64,000 nucleotides of DNA from the NCBI GenBank assembly GCA_024235755.1, contig JACKLV010000003.1:199833-263832 (forward strand), given 5' to 3'. Shown here in pieces: positions 44,174-54,454 of this stretch. This stretch comes from Burkholderiales bacterium. Lineage in GTDB: Bacteria > Pseudomonadota > Gammaproteobacteria > Burkholderiales > Nitrosomonadaceae. The notes under the pieces are model-generated. The model was not told the origin of the DNA. It worked only from the letters and a program-made list of their open reading frames with translations, and searched no databases. A program made the translations under genes and the position numbers. The stretch's first letter is position 1. Every line of letters begins with the position of its first letter.

Positions 44174-44869
44174 ATGGTTCATTTAATAACTTCAGATTCT
44201 TTGTTTCCCCCCTTGGAAGAAGCGTTATTAGAACCCAATGGTTTGTTGGCCGTTGGTGGCGATCTATCACCAAAGCGCCTGATCAATGCGTATGAAAATG
44301 GTATTTTTCCCTGGTTTAATAAGGATGAACCGGCACTTTGGTGGAGCCCGGATCCCCGCATGGTGTTGTTTCCTAATGAATTAAAAGTATCCCGCTCATT
44401 ACGAAAATCCATCAAAAAAAACAACTACCACGTTCGCGGTGATAGTCACTTCTCGGAAGTCATGCTTGCTTGTGCTGAACCACGTAGAAACCAAGCCGGT
44501 ACATGGATTCATCCCGACATGGTCTCGGCCTATACGGCGCTTCATGAAATCGGGTTGGCGCACTCGGTGGAAACCTGGATCGACGGGAAACTGGTTGGAG
44601 GTCTCTATGGCTTGGCAATGGGAAAGGTATTTTTTGGCGAATCAATGTTTTCACGTGCGCCGGATGCATCTAAAATCGCATTTGTTTATTTAGTCAGGCA
44701 TTTAATACAATGGAATTATATTTTAATCGATTGTCAGGTAAGAACGGCGCATCTTGCTTCGCTGGGCGCACGTGAAATTTCAAGAGCTGAGTTCAGTCAA
44801 ATACTGAACATCTGGGCCAAGAATAGGGTGTCGGAGGAAAAGTGGGATTTCAGTTATATGTATGAATGA
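44174..44869 (+). CDS. aat: Leucyl/phenylalanyl-tRNA-protein transferase
   Basis: Aat adds Leu or Phe to N-terminal Lys/Arg of proteins, marking them for ClpS-ClpAP. It has 231 residues. Signature segments are EPNGLLAVGGDLSPKRLINAY, GIFPWFNKDEPALWWSPDPR (about residues 41-60), SVETWIDGKLVGGLYGLAMG, FFGESMFS and LIDCQVRTAHLASLGAREI. It overlaps bpt by 8 bases, so the two N-degron enzymes are co-expressed. Confidence 0.98.
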   Translation: MVHLITSDSLFPPLEEALLEPNGLLAVGGDLSPKRLINAYENGIFPWFNKDEPALWWSPDPRMVLFPNELKVSRSLRKSIKKNNYHVRGDSHFSEVMLACAEPRRNQAGTWIHPDMVSAYTALHEIGLAHSVETWIDGKLVGGLYGLAMGKVFFGESMFSRAPDASKIAFVYLVRHLIQWNYILIDCQVRTAHLASLGAREISRAEFSQILNIWAKNRVSEEKWDFSYMYE

Positions 44870-45590
44870 TTCCATGAAGACGCTTAAGTATCATACAACG
44901 CATCCATATCCGTGCGGTTATCTACCCGATAAAATGGCACGATCCGAGGTCGTTGCGTCTGAATATCGGATTGACACAAACTTATACGGCCGATTACTTG
45001 AACAAGGATATCGTCGCAGCGGCCATTTTATTTACCGCCCTCAATGTGACAGATGTCATGCTTGTCAATCGGTACGTATTAAAGTGGATGCATTCAAGCC
45101 CAACCGTTCACAACGCAGATGCTGGAACAGGCATCATTTTATGACCGCCTGGCAACATCAACTCCACTTTAAAAAAGAGCATTTTTTGCTTTACCAACGT
45201 TATCAGCGCGCGCGCCACATGGACAGCAACATGGACTATGACAAGCGCGAACAATACCGGAATTTTTTGCTGCAAAGTAATGTTAACTCTCAGCTGATCA
45301 CATTCCATGACACCAAACAGCTGCGCATCATCAGTTTTGTTGACTTACTGCCGGATGGTCTGTCGTCGGTATATACTTTTTATGATCCTGAGGTTTCGCA
45401 AGCCAGTTATGGCACGTACAGTATTTTGTGGCAGATTCAACAATGCCGGGCACTGGGTTTGTCTTATTTATACCTTGGCTATTGGATCAAGGAACATAAG
45501 AAAATGAATTACAAAGCCAATTTCCAGCCACTGGAAATCCTGACAAATGGTCAATGGATGCCTTTTGAACAGATTGTACGCAACATATAA
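44862..45590 (+). CDS. bpt: Aspartate/glutamate leucyltransferase (arginyl-tRNA-transferase family)
   Basis: Bpt adds Leu to N-terminal Asp/Glu; the gene is also annotated ate. It has 242 residues from 44862, or 238 from an ATG at 44874 that gives the usual MKTLKYHTTHPYPC start. Conserved features are CGYLPDKMARSEVV, GYRRSGHFIYRPQCDRCHACQSVRI, FKPNRSQRR and YLYLGYWIKEHKKMNYKANFQPLE. It overlaps aat and completes the bacterial N-end rule branch. Confidence 0.97.
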   Translation: MNDSMKTLKYHTTHPYPCGYLPDKMARSEVVASEYRIDTNLYGRLLEQGYRRSGHFIYRPQCDRCHACQSVRIKVDAFKPNRSQRRCWNRHHFMTAWQHQLHFKKEHFLLYQRYQRARHMDSNMDYDKREQYRNFLLQSNVNSQLITFHDTKQLRIISFVDLLPDGLSSVYTFYDPEVSQASYGTYSILWQIQQCRALGLSYLYLGYWIKEHKKMNYKANFQPLEILTNGQWMPFEQIVRNI

Positions 45591-45708
45591 TATGTGTTGC
45601 TGTAGGCAAATTCGGGATAACGGGAAACGGTCCGGCTCTTACCAAAAAACGCCGCCGAGCGATCACGAACTGTATTAATTTGACATAACCACTTTGCGGA
45701 ACCCATGG

Positions 45709-46743
45709 ATGTTTTACTCATTATTGCGCCGATTACTTTTTCAGCTGGAACCTGAGACAGCTCATCACATTACTTTAGACGCAATTGAAAAAGCCTTTAG
45801 GCTCGGTCTGCTCAAGCAACCAGTTATAGATTGTCCGCAGCGGCGTGTTATGGGAATCACTTTTCCTAATCCGATCGGCCTCGCAGCAGGTCTGGATAAA
45901 AATGGTGAATATCTGGATGCTCTGGCTGCACTGGGTTTTGGTTTTGTAGAAGTTGGTACCGTCACACCGCGCCCGCAACCCGGTAATCCTGCCCCACGCC
46001 TCTTTCGCATACCGCAGGCTCAGGCTATTATTAACCGCTTGGGCTTTAACAATCAGGGCATTGATCGGTTACTTGAAAACATCAATCGTTCAAGCTATAC
46101 GGGCGTGCTGGGCATCAATATCGGCAAAAATTTCGATACGCCCATTGAACATGCCGTGGAAGACTACCGGATATGCCTGTCTAAAGCTTATCAGTACGCC
46201 AGTTATATTACGATCAACATTTCTTCCCCCAATACTAAAAACCTGCGGGAGTTGCAAGCAACGGATGCACTGGATACGTTGCTTTTCACACTAAAATCCG
46301 AACAGCTGTCTCTGAACCAGACTCATGGTAAATATACACCGTTGGTTGTAAAAATCGCGCCGGATTTGGAGCGCTCACAAATAGCATCCATCGCGCAATT
46401 GCTACTGAAGCACAAAATTGACGGTATCATCGCGACCAACACCACCCTATCCCGGCAAGGTATCGAACACCTGGCAATCTCACAGGAAACCGGCGGCCTA
46501 AGCGGCGCTCCACTAGCCGAAAAAGCAACAGCGGTTGTTGCACAGCTACGGCATTTTTTACAGGGCACTATCCCCATTATCGGTGTCGGCGGTATCATGT
46601 CAGCACAAGACGCCAAGAAAAAAATGGATGCCGGTGCCAGCCTGATACAGATTTACAGCGGACTAATTTACCAGGGACCCAGTCTAATAACACGTATTGC
46701 GCAAACAATCTGCAAGGATCAGTACCCGTCCGAACAAGCATGA
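45709..46743 (+). CDS. pyrD: Dihydroorotate dehydrogenase (quinone), class 2
   Basis: PyrD oxidises dihydroorotate to orotate with quinone at the membrane. From the ATG at 45709 (GGA 8 bases upstream) it has 344 residues; an upstream TTG in frame is less likely. The N-terminal amphipathic region (LLRRLLFQLEPETAHHITLDAIE) is that of class 2 enzymes. The core holds NPIGLAAGLDKNGE, FVEVGTVTPRPQPGNPAPRLFR, the catalytic Ser in ITINISSPNTKNLRELQ, KIAPDLE, ATNTT and IPIIGVGGIMS. With carAB in the same window it serves pyrimidine synthesis. Confidence 0.98.
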   Translation: MFYSLLRRLLFQLEPETAHHITLDAIEKAFRLGLLKQPVIDCPQRRVMGITFPNPIGLAAGLDKNGEYLDALAALGFGFVEVGTVTPRPQPGNPAPRLFRIPQAQAIINRLGFNNQGIDRLLENINRSSYTGVLGINIGKNFDTPIEHAVEDYRICLSKAYQYASYITINISSPNTKNLRELQATDALDTLLFTLKSEQLSLNQTHGKYTPLVVKIAPDLERSQIASIAQLLLKHKIDGIIATNTTLSRQGIEHLAISQETGGLSGAPLAEKATAVVAQLRHFLQGTIPIIGVGGIMSAQDAKKKMDAGASLIQIYSGLIYQGPSLITRIAQTICKDQYPSEQA

Positions 46744-46890
46744 TTTGTCAATTTTAAAATAGGTTATTTCCGCATTTCCGTTGGTATTTTCCGGCAATGC
46801 CTGTTTATTACTGTAAACCGTTACAATAGCGAATCAAAACGAATCGTGACCGTTTTCAAAACAGAACGCAGCAAATCTTTGGAGAAGCCG

Positions 46891-48987
46891 ATGGCGGGAA
46901 TTTTTTCAAAATTTAAATCTATCTTCAAATCAGAAAAAAAAACAAAGCCGCCCGTTTCCTTACCGGTAAAAAATAGCAATCATTCCGGTTTTTCAAAAAC
47001 CACGATTTTTTCAGGCAGTTTATTTATTTTGGCTGCATTATTACTGATCGCTGTTCTCGCTTACAACTTGGAGCAGACACGCGAAAATACAGCAAGACTT
47101 GAAATTATTGCACGGATGCAAACACATACCCTACGCTTGCCAACAATGCTTCAACTTGTTTTTTCCGGCCATGAAAACGCTTTTGTGCAACTCGACGAGA
47201 GCCAGAAAAGAATCAGTCAGTACCTGGCTCTACTGTCAGTTGGTGGTGATTTTCGTCATCTTGATGTATCTGCGATTACACAATCGCACCTACACACTCA
47301 TCTTGAAGATTTAATTCAAAAATGGCGAGCCGAAGAAAAGAAAATTCATCTGGTTCTCAATCATCAACACACACTCGTTAATCTTGGTCAGGCTGTGAGC
47401 GCCATCAACTCAATCAGCGGCGAACTCAACCAAAAACTCGACCAGTTAATAAACGACCTCAGTCAATCCAGCGATTTGCCCGCAGCACTTGGTGCCCTGA
47501 CAACTATGCGTACATTGACGCAGAATGTAACGCGCAGCGTTAGTGTCATGCTATCCAGTAAACTTCCAGTACCAGAAATAAAAAAACAACTGACGCATGA
47601 CCGTAAACAGTTTTCTGCCATTCTGCAGGCATTTAATCATGGGCACGAGATTTTGAATCTTTCAACGATCGATGATCCAGTTGTGCAGAAATTACTACCA
47701 GTGATCGAAACATTCTTTTTAGAAATTGACAATAATATCAATACGATTCAAACTGAGATTTCGGATGTAATGACCGCCAGAGCTGCTGCCAACGAAATCA
47801 TTCAAAAGAGTGATATCATTTTAAACAGCATCGTTACTCTTGATAAAGCCCTGCAAATTGAAGATACAGACATGGCCGGCTCGTTGGCAAAATTACATTA
47901 TGGATTGGCGATGATTGTCGTACTGTCGCTGGGCGTGCTTATCTATACACTTCGCCAAAATGAGTCTTCAGCGCCACAAGTTACGACATACAATATGAAC
48001 GATACGCAGACGGCCATGTTAAACCTGCTTGATGACATGAAAAAAATGGCTGAAGGTGATCTCACTGTGCGTACAGTTGTCACAGAAGACATAACAGGTG
48101 TAATTGCCGATGCTGTCAACTTCACTATTGAAGAGTTGCACGCACTGGTTAAACAAGTCAATAATGCCAGTACACACGTGGTCAATACTTCTGATCAGGC
48201 ACAGCAAATTTCTGCAAGATTGCTGTCCGCAGCACAACAGCAATCACGTAAAATCGAACAAACGACCATAGCCGTTTTGGGTATGGCAGAATCCATCAAC
48301 CAGGTTTCAGATACTGCTACCGAGTCTGCGGAAGTTGCCAAACAATCGTTGTCCACCGCCGAAAGAGGCCGCATCGCTGTACTGGAGTCGATTGCCGGTA
48401 TGGAAGAAATTCGTACACATATTCAAGAAACATCAAAACGTATTAAGCGTCTTGGGGAAAGCTCGCAGGAAATCGGTGAAATTATAGCGCTGGTTTCAGA
48501 TATCACAGAGCAAACCAATATTCTTGCATTAAATGCAGCATTGCAGACTACGGCCGCAGGCGAAGCAGGGCGAGGCTTTAACAAAATTGCACAGGAAGTC
48601 CAGCGGCTCGCGGAACGCTCGGCGGAAGCTAGTAAACAAATCAGCCGACTCATTAAAATGATTCAGAATGATACTTACGATACTATCGCCGCTATGGAAA
48701 GGAGTACAAGAGAGGTTATCAAAGGCGCGCAAAAATCGAATATTGCTGGGAAAGCGCTTGAAGAAATTGAAGGAGTATCCAAGCACCTTGCCGATCATGT
48801 CGCCCATATTTACACGGTCACCCATGCCCAGACTCAGGCGGCAAAGCAAGTAATTGAAAATATGGAGGAGATACTGCTCGTTACTCGCCAGACAACGGAT
48901 GGTACGCAGCAGACTGCAGCTTCAATCGAGCAAATTTCAGGCTTTGCTTCTGAACTCAAAGCATCGGTGGCTAATTTTAAAATCTAA
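46891..48987 (+). CDS. pilJ: PilJ-type methyl-accepting chemotaxis protein (twitching)
   Basis: From the ATG at 46891 (GGAG 6 bases upstream) it has 698 residues; a GTG 15 codons earlier is less likely. The first membrane helix is TTIFSGSLFILAALLLIAVLAY (about residues 37-58). A long periplasmic PilJ sensor region (about 60-340) follows, then a second helix (LAMIVVLSLGVLIYTL), HAMP and the signalling coiled coil. The hairpin tip SDITEQTNILALNAALQTTAAGEAGRGF differs slightly from the common AIQAAMAGEAGRGF. It is 21 bases before pilL/chpA, whose kinase it should control. pilG, pilH and pilI are not upstream. Confidence 0.93.
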   Translation: MAGIFSKFKSIFKSEKKTKPPVSLPVKNSNHSGFSKTTIFSGSLFILAALLLIAVLAYNLEQTRENTARLEIIARMQTHTLRLPTMLQLVFSGHENAFVQLDESQKRISQYLALLSVGGDFRHLDVSAITQSHLHTHLEDLIQKWRAEEKKIHLVLNHQHTLVNLGQAVSAINSISGELNQKLDQLINDLSQSSDLPAALGALTTMRTLTQNVTRSVSVMLSSKLPVPEIKKQLTHDRKQFSAILQAFNHGHEILNLSTIDDPVVQKLLPVIETFFLEIDNNINTIQTEISDVMTARAAANEIIQKSDIILNSIVTLDKALQIEDTDMAGSLAKLHYGLAMIVVLSLGVLIYTLRQNESSAPQVTTYNMNDTQTAMLNLLDDMKKMAEGDLTVRTVVTEDITGVIADAVNFTIEELHALVKQVNNASTHVVNTSDQAQQISARLLSAAQQQSRKIEQTTIAVLGMAESINQVSDTATESAEVAKQSLSTAERGRIAVLESIAGMEEIRTHIQETSKRIKRLGESSQEIGEIIALVSDITEQTNILALNAALQTTAAGEAGRGFNKIAQEVQRLAERSAEASKQISRLIKMIQNDTYDTIAAMERSTREVIKGAQKSNIAGKALEEIEGVSKHLADHVAHIYTVTHAQTQAAKQVIENMEEILLVTRQTTDGTQQTAASIEQISGFASELKASVANFKI

Positions 48988-49008
48988 TTTTATGTTTTTA
49001 CGCTTTCA

Positions 49009-52000
49009 ATGAATATGCAAACCAGACTTGACATCTCTTCTATCGCGGGAATCAGGGAAAATATTCATGAATTATTTGCGCTCATTCAAGAAAACCTTGA
49101 GGCTTACGGCCGAAACCCGGACGACACGCAACTGCTTGAAACCTGCCGCGTTTATATTCATCAGCTGGATAGTTTGTTTCAGGTACTTGAATTAAAGAGC
49201 ATTTCTGTTATAACCAAAAATATCGAGCAATTGATTGCCGATTTGAGTGCACAACGAAGCGACGCCGCCTTGACATGTGTGGATGTCATCAAACGTGCTA
49301 TCAACTCAATTCTTAAATATCTGGATAAATTGATTGATGGTGCAGATGAAAACCCAGCGCGGCTGTTTCCAGCTTACCGGGATTTAGTGCGCCTCTCAGG
49401 ATATCAGCAGGTTTCAGAATTGGATTTGTTTTTTCCTGTATTGACAGCAGACCCGCCGCTTAAACCTGTCGTTAATGAAAACGATTCCCGGCAGCTCCAA
49501 ATACTGACCAAACGTGCTTGTGCAGAATACCAAACAGGCTTGGTGCAATTGTTAAAGAATACTTCGGTATACGAAAATCTCAAAAAAATGCATCATGCAT
49601 TGATTGAGGTTGAACAGTTGCCCGGGCCGGTTGAACATCGTATTTTTTGGTGGGTAGCCACCGGTTTTCTGGAAAGTCTTTTATCTCAAGAATCAGATAT
49701 CGAGCTATCAAGCCGTAAGCTGTGCGGAAAAATTGAACAAATCCTACGCCACTCTAACGAAAGCGCACGTCAAGACACGACTCAGCTTACACGGGAGTTG
49801 CTTTACCATTTGGCCCGATATGATCGTTCGCCAGCCAGCGAACAAATTGAAGCAATCCGCAAAGCCTATTCACTGCCGTCGTTCACAGATAGCGATAAAA
49901 TCGAATCAGCTTGTTTGGCTTCACAGCAAGACAGTCTGCATGAAATCCAGGAAACAATAAAACAGGCCAATGAAAACTGGCAGACATTTTGTTCTGGTAA
50001 ACATGGCGATTTGACATCATTCCTAGATGACATGGCGCATATGCGCGAGCTGTCGATCCGTCTCCAATGCTTGCCGGCGCAGCAGTTAATCGATGCCATT
50101 GACCTCACAGCGCGGTCATTACATGCACAACAATCACAATTACCTGCCATAAATGAAAAAGCGACGATGGAAATCGCGACGGCACTTCTTCATCTGGAAA
50201 GTATCATCGAGAATTTTAATATGCTGCCAAATGATCTTTCAGCACAGGTCGAATCTGTTTCCTCGCGCTTAAAAACAGTGACCGCAAACGATGAAGCGAA
50301 TGCAGGACCTGATGCTGCTTCAACCTTAAGTGAAATTAAAAGTCCGGCTCAAAAAAAACAATTACAGACACAAACCGTACAGGAGGTGCTTGCCAATCTT
50401 CAACAGGTCGAAAAAATACTTGAACAGTTTTTTCAAGCACCAACTGAACTCGAATCCCTGTCCACTGTTATTACATTATTGAACCAGACTGCCGGTGTGC
50501 TTGACATACTGGAACTGAAACGCGCCCATCATTTATTAAACTTGTGCCTTAATCAGGTAAAAAAATTTACTGAGTCAGGCTACGTTTTGACACACATTGA
50601 CCAGAATCTGCTTGTCGATGGATTAAGCAGTTTGAGTTTTTTTCTGGAAGCGTATAAAAATAATCCAAACGCAAATCAAAGGGTTTTAAATACAGCCGTT
50701 GCTGTTTTTGAAAATACCGTTAATCAGAAAACCGCTGCATCGTCCACAACCAATGCTTTAGCAGCCGAATCTGAACTTGAAGAAACAGATTACACGGAAC
50801 CTGAAACTACTCCGGATGTTTTTTCCGAACTCGAGAATAAAGTTGATACCGGTGTCGATCCAGAATTGCTGAGCATTTTTCTTGAAGAGGCAGATGAAAT
50901 TCTGGCTGAAATCGCTGCATGTATACAACATTGCGAGTCCGACAAATCGAATTTGAAATCGCTCACCACAATTCGTCGTGGTTTTCATACATTGAAGGGC
51001 AGTGGCCGCATGGTCAAACTGGATTATTTCAGCGATGCCGCCTGGACAATGGAAAAAACGCTGAATTACTGGCTCAATGAAAAGAAACAGATTACAGAGG
51101 AATTGATCCGGCTGATACTGTCGGCACATCAAGCTTTCACCAATTGGTGCAGTAGCCTCAGAACCACTGGAGAAGCGGAAATTCAGTTGGATCAAATCCA
51201 TGCGCTTATTCGCCTTTTAGATGCCGGTGAAGAATCAATGCACAGCGCCGAACCGGACCTGGAAACGACGACAAACTACCTAGCGAACAGCGGTGTGCCC
51301 CAAGATACTGTTTCTATCGGCGGTATTTCAATTCCTGTGGATCTTTTTGAAATATTTACCATTGAATCAAAACAGCACTTGACGAACCTAGAACGGGAAT
51401 TGCAAGCACTGCTGGATACACATCCGCCAAAAATCAGTCAACCGTTCACATTGGCGGCTCATACTCTGGCAAGTACTTCCCGGGCTATCAAACTGGATTT
51501 TATCGCAGCTCTCTGCGGTAAACTTGAAGATTGGCTGACTCGATTGCGGGAAAAGGACGCGTATCTGAAAGAATCCGATACGCATCTCATACAAAATTGC
51601 ATTCATCAAATTGGCGAGCTCTTGCACAAAGTTCTTCAGCAGCAGTTTCCCGATGAAGCTGATTTACAGCTCGCACATTTTTTAACGCAGGAAATCGACA
51701 AACAACAGACCTGGAGCAAAGAACCTAAAGCCCAAAAACGCTCTGAGCGATCCGAACCAATCAATTTAAGCGAATACAGGCTCAAAAAAGCGCTACCCAC
51801 TGACCAAAAAGAAGCATCTTGGGACAACGACACGCCACAAGAAATTGTGGAAGACGCCCTTGACACAGTTAGCGCCGAGCTGCTTCAGACATTTCTTGAA
51901 GAAGCAACAGACACCATACCTCAGATCAGTACAAAGTTGCGCGCCTGGCGTATTTTGCCGCAAGATGAAGATATCCGCATCAGTCTTCTCCGGCTATTGC

Positions 52001-54141
52001 ATACACTCAAAGGCAGCGCCCATATGATAGGCGCACAACAACTTGGTGAATTGATTCATGCCACAGAAGAGGGCGTAGAACAAGCCTACAACAGTCCGGT
52101 TGTTTCAATTCGCGCCATCGAAACAGTTGAATATCAATTCGATCAGATATGTGAAACGATAGAACGGTTGCAGTCAAAGGGAACTGCCGAACAAACCCCT
52201 GATACCACAGATAAAGCAATACCCGATTCTACCGCTGCGTTGACAAATGAACCTAGATTGCCGTCACCGACAGATTTATCTACCCAAGAACATATAACTC
52301 CGTTCGAAACAAAATTTGAAGATGCCTACCAGCCGATAAACGTATTACGAGTACAGGCCGAATTGATTGACCACTTGGTCAACGAATCGGGTGAAGCCAG
52401 CATCATTCGCAGCAAAATTGAAACACAATTGAATCTTTTCAAGCAATCACTACAGGATCTAACTGAAAGCACTGATCGCTTACATGGACAATTACGTGAA
52501 ATCGAAATCCAGGCGGAAATGCAATTGGCATCACAAACGGTACAGCAACACAATAATGATCAATCCTTCGACCCACTTGAACTTGACCGTTTTACCCGCT
52601 TTCAGGAACTGACCCGACTCATGGCTGAAAGCATCGATGATGTCATGACTGTACAGAAAAATCTCAACACGGCTCATACTGCTGCTGTTGAAGCTGCTGC
52701 ACAGCAGGCAACCATCAATCATCAATTGCAACAGGAATTGATACAGATTCGCACAATACCGTTTGCAAGTATTTCGGAACGCTATTATCGCGTTATCAGA
52801 AAAGCAGCCAATGATCTCGGCAAGAAAGCCAGTTTGAAAATCCAGGGAGAAGCAACTGAAATTGACCGCAGTGTTTTGGAAAAAATCAGTGCTTCTCTTG
52901 AGCATATTCTCCGTAATGCCGTTGCGCACGGCATTGAAAAAAGCGACCAACGCATTTTATCCGGCAAACCGGAAACCGGAGAGATATGTATGGATATACA
53001 GCAGAATAACAATGAAATCTCAATTATTATTCGCGACGACGGCTATGGCCTTGATCTGGAAAGCATCCGTCAAGCTGCGATAAAGTTGGCTCTCATTAAC
53101 GAAAGTGAAATGCTGGATGACGATCAAATTGCAGCTTTAATTTTTGCCCCAGGACTGACTACACAGGATCATGCAACTGAAACCGCTGGTCGAGGCATCG
53201 GAATGGACATCGTACAAAATGATATATCCGAACTAGGTGGTCAGATTTCTGTCGGTTCAGAAAAAAACAAAGGAACTGTTTTTCAGATCCGGTTGCCATT
53301 AATGTTGGCAGTGACACAGGCACTGATCGTATCAACCGGCAATCAAGTATATGCAATACCCGCGACAATTGTTGCGCAGGCTCAGGAGTTGAATGCCGAA
53401 ACACTTCAGAAAGCGTATCAAGAAAAGCGGGTTGATTATGAAGCAAATATCTATCCGTTTACTTATCTTTCCTACTTTCTGGGATACTTTGACAAACAAC
53501 CCGAAACAAAAAGACATAACCATGTTCTTTTATTGCATAGCGGCGATTTACGACTAGCATTACATACCGATGAATTCATTGGCAAGCGCGAAGTTATCGT
53601 AAAAAAAACCGGTTCACAAATTATGCATGCGCCAGGCATCGAGGGTATAACTGTGACCGGAGAAGGCAAACCGGCTCTTATTTTAAATCCACTTAAATTG
53701 TTGTATCGCGAAGACGTGCAGCAGATCTTACAAACCCCTGTTTCAGACATCATTAACAGGTCAACTGACAAGGAAAAACCTGTGGCAACCGTCCTGGTTG
53801 TCGATGATTCACTGACAGTAAGAAAAGTAACCGGCCGACTACTAAAACGTGAAGGTTTTAATGTTATAACTGCCAAACAGGGCCTTGAGGCTATAGAAAC
53901 GATATCGGAAATCAAGCCAGACATTATCCTGGTCGATCTTGAAATGCCCAAAATGAACGGCTTTGAATTTATTCAGAATATTCGGAGCAATCCCGATACA
54001 GCACAAATACCCATTATCGTCATCACTTCACGGACAGCCGAAAAACATCGTAAAATGGCTTTGGAGCTGGGTGCCAACGAATTCATGGGCAAACCCTACA
54101 AAGAAGATGACTTATTGAACCTCATCTCGCACTATAGATGA
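49009..54141 (+). CDS. pilL: PilL/ChpA hybrid histidine kinase / response regulator
   Basis: It has 1710 residues, a giant CheA-like kinase of the type IV pilus chemotaxis system. Visible parts: an N-terminal FimL-like helical region; Hpt with TIRRGFHTLKGSGRMV (His about 660); a weaker Hpt-like AAHTLASTSRAIKL (His about 817); Hpt with RLLHTLKGSAHMIG (His about 997); dimerisation helices about 1110-1240; HATPase with HILRNAVAHGIEK, RDDGYGLD and TAGRGIGMDIVQNDI (about 1290-1440); a CheW-like domain (about 1450-1580); and a C-terminal receiver with VLVVDDSLTVRK and phospho-acceptor Asp in ILVDLEMPKMNG (about residue 1641). It sits directly after pilJ. Confidence 0.94.
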   Translation: MNMQTRLDISSIAGIRENIHELFALIQENLEAYGRNPDDTQLLETCRVYIHQLDSLFQVLELKSISVITKNIEQLIADLSAQRSDAALTCVDVIKRAINSILKYLDKLIDGADENPARLFPAYRDLVRLSGYQQVSELDLFFPVLTADPPLKPVVNENDSRQLQILTKRACAEYQTGLVQLLKNTSVYENLKKMHHALIEVEQLPGPVEHRIFWWVATGFLESLLSQESDIELSSRKLCGKIEQILRHSNESARQDTTQLTRELLYHLARYDRSPASEQIEAIRKAYSLPSFTDSDKIESACLASQQDSLHEIQETIKQANENWQTFCSGKHGDLTSFLDDMAHMRELSIRLQCLPAQQLIDAIDLTARSLHAQQSQLPAINEKATMEIATALLHLESIIENFNMLPNDLSAQVESVSSRLKTVTANDEANAGPDAASTLSEIKSPAQKKQLQTQTVQEVLANLQQVEKILEQFFQAPTELESLSTVITLLNQTAGVLDILELKRAHHLLNLCLNQVKKFTESGYVLTHIDQNLLVDGLSSLSFFLEAYKNNPNANQRVLNTAVAVFENTVNQKTAASSTTNALAAESELEETDYTEPETTPDVFSELENKVDTGVDPELLSIFLEEADEILAEIAACIQHCESDKSNLKSLTTIRRGFHTLKGSGRMVKLDYFSDAAWTMEKTLNYWLNEKKQITEELIRLILSAHQAFTNWCSSLRTTGEAEIQLDQIHALIRLLDAGEESMHSAEPDLETTTNYLANSGVPQDTVSIGGISIPVDLFEIFTIESKQHLTNLERELQALLDTHPPKISQPFTLAAHTLASTSRAIKLDFIAALCGKLEDWLTRLREKDAYLKESDTHLIQNCIHQIGELLHKVLQQQFPDEADLQLAHFLTQEIDKQQTWSKEPKAQKRSERSEPINLSEYRLKKALPTDQKEASWDNDTPQEIVEDALDTVSAELLQTFLEEATDTIPQISTKLRAWRILPQDEDIRISLLRLLHTLKGSAHMIGAQQLGELIHATEEGVEQAYNSPVVSIRAIETVEYQFDQICETIERLQSKGTAEQTPDTTDKAIPDSTAALTNEPRLPSPTDLSTQEHITPFETKFEDAYQPINVLRVQAELIDHLVNESGEASIIRSKIETQLNLFKQSLQDLTESTDRLHGQLREIEIQAEMQLASQTVQQHNNDQSFDPLELDRFTRFQELTRLMAESIDDVMTVQKNLNTAHTAAVEAAAQQATINHQLQQELIQIRTIPFASISERYYRVIRKAANDLGKKASLKIQGEATEIDRSVLEKISASLEHILRNAVAHGIEKSDQRILSGKPETGEICMDIQQNNNEISIIIRDDGYGLDLESIRQAAIKLALINESEMLDDDQIAALIFAPGLTTQDHATETAGRGIGMDIVQNDISELGGQISVGSEKNKGTVFQIRLPLMLAVTQALIVSTGNQVYAIPATIVAQAQELNAETLQKAYQEKRVDYEANIYPFTYLSYFLGYFDKQPETKRHNHVLLLHSGDLRLALHTDEFIGKREVIVKKTGSQIMHAPGIEGITVTGEGKPALILNPLKLLYREDVQQILQTPVSDIINRSTDKEKPVATVLVVDDSLTVRKVTGRLLKREGFNVITAKQGLEAIETISEIKPDIILVDLEMPKMNGFEFIQNIRSNPDTAQIPIIVITSRTAEKHRKMALELGANEFMGKPYKEDDLLNLISHYR

Positions 54142-54433
54142 TGAAAAATTTCTAGTGCTTATCCATATGATATTACCGGGTTCAATAAGCTTGTCAATGT
54201 ACATGACAAAACATCTCTTACAGAAAAAATTTCTATTGTCAAAACGCGCAACACAAAATGAAACGAAATTAGGGCCCAGTAGATCATCAAAAGTAATCAG
54301 AGCCAAGACCGAACTACCAAAACTACCTGCTGCTGAACCGATCAAATTGTTGAACTGAAGCTCAATAACATCTTCAGTAAAGCCAACTGCAAGCAAGTCG
54401 TCAGCAAGAAACTGGCCATTGTCATCAAAGATG
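54142..54433 (-). other. Unrecognised open-frame remnant between pilL and IS66
   Basis: On the minus strand an open frame runs from the IS66 end (about 54433) to about 54112, reading ADDLLAVGFTEDVIELQFNN, GSSVLALITFDDLLG and then a Cys-rich stretch. It has no start of its own and would be cut at its 5' side by the insertion element. I know no family for it. It may be noise. Confidence 0.3.
54152..54187. repeat. Copy 2 of a ~37-base dispersed repeat
   Basis: CTAGTGCTTATCCATATGA and the following TATTACCGGGTTCAATAAGC match copy 1 at 39043-39079 (one-base gap, about four bases in five identical). It lies 11 bases past the pilL stop, again just after a gene 3' end. Confidence 0.5.
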
Positions 54434-54454
54434 GTATGCGTCCGGCACGACCAT

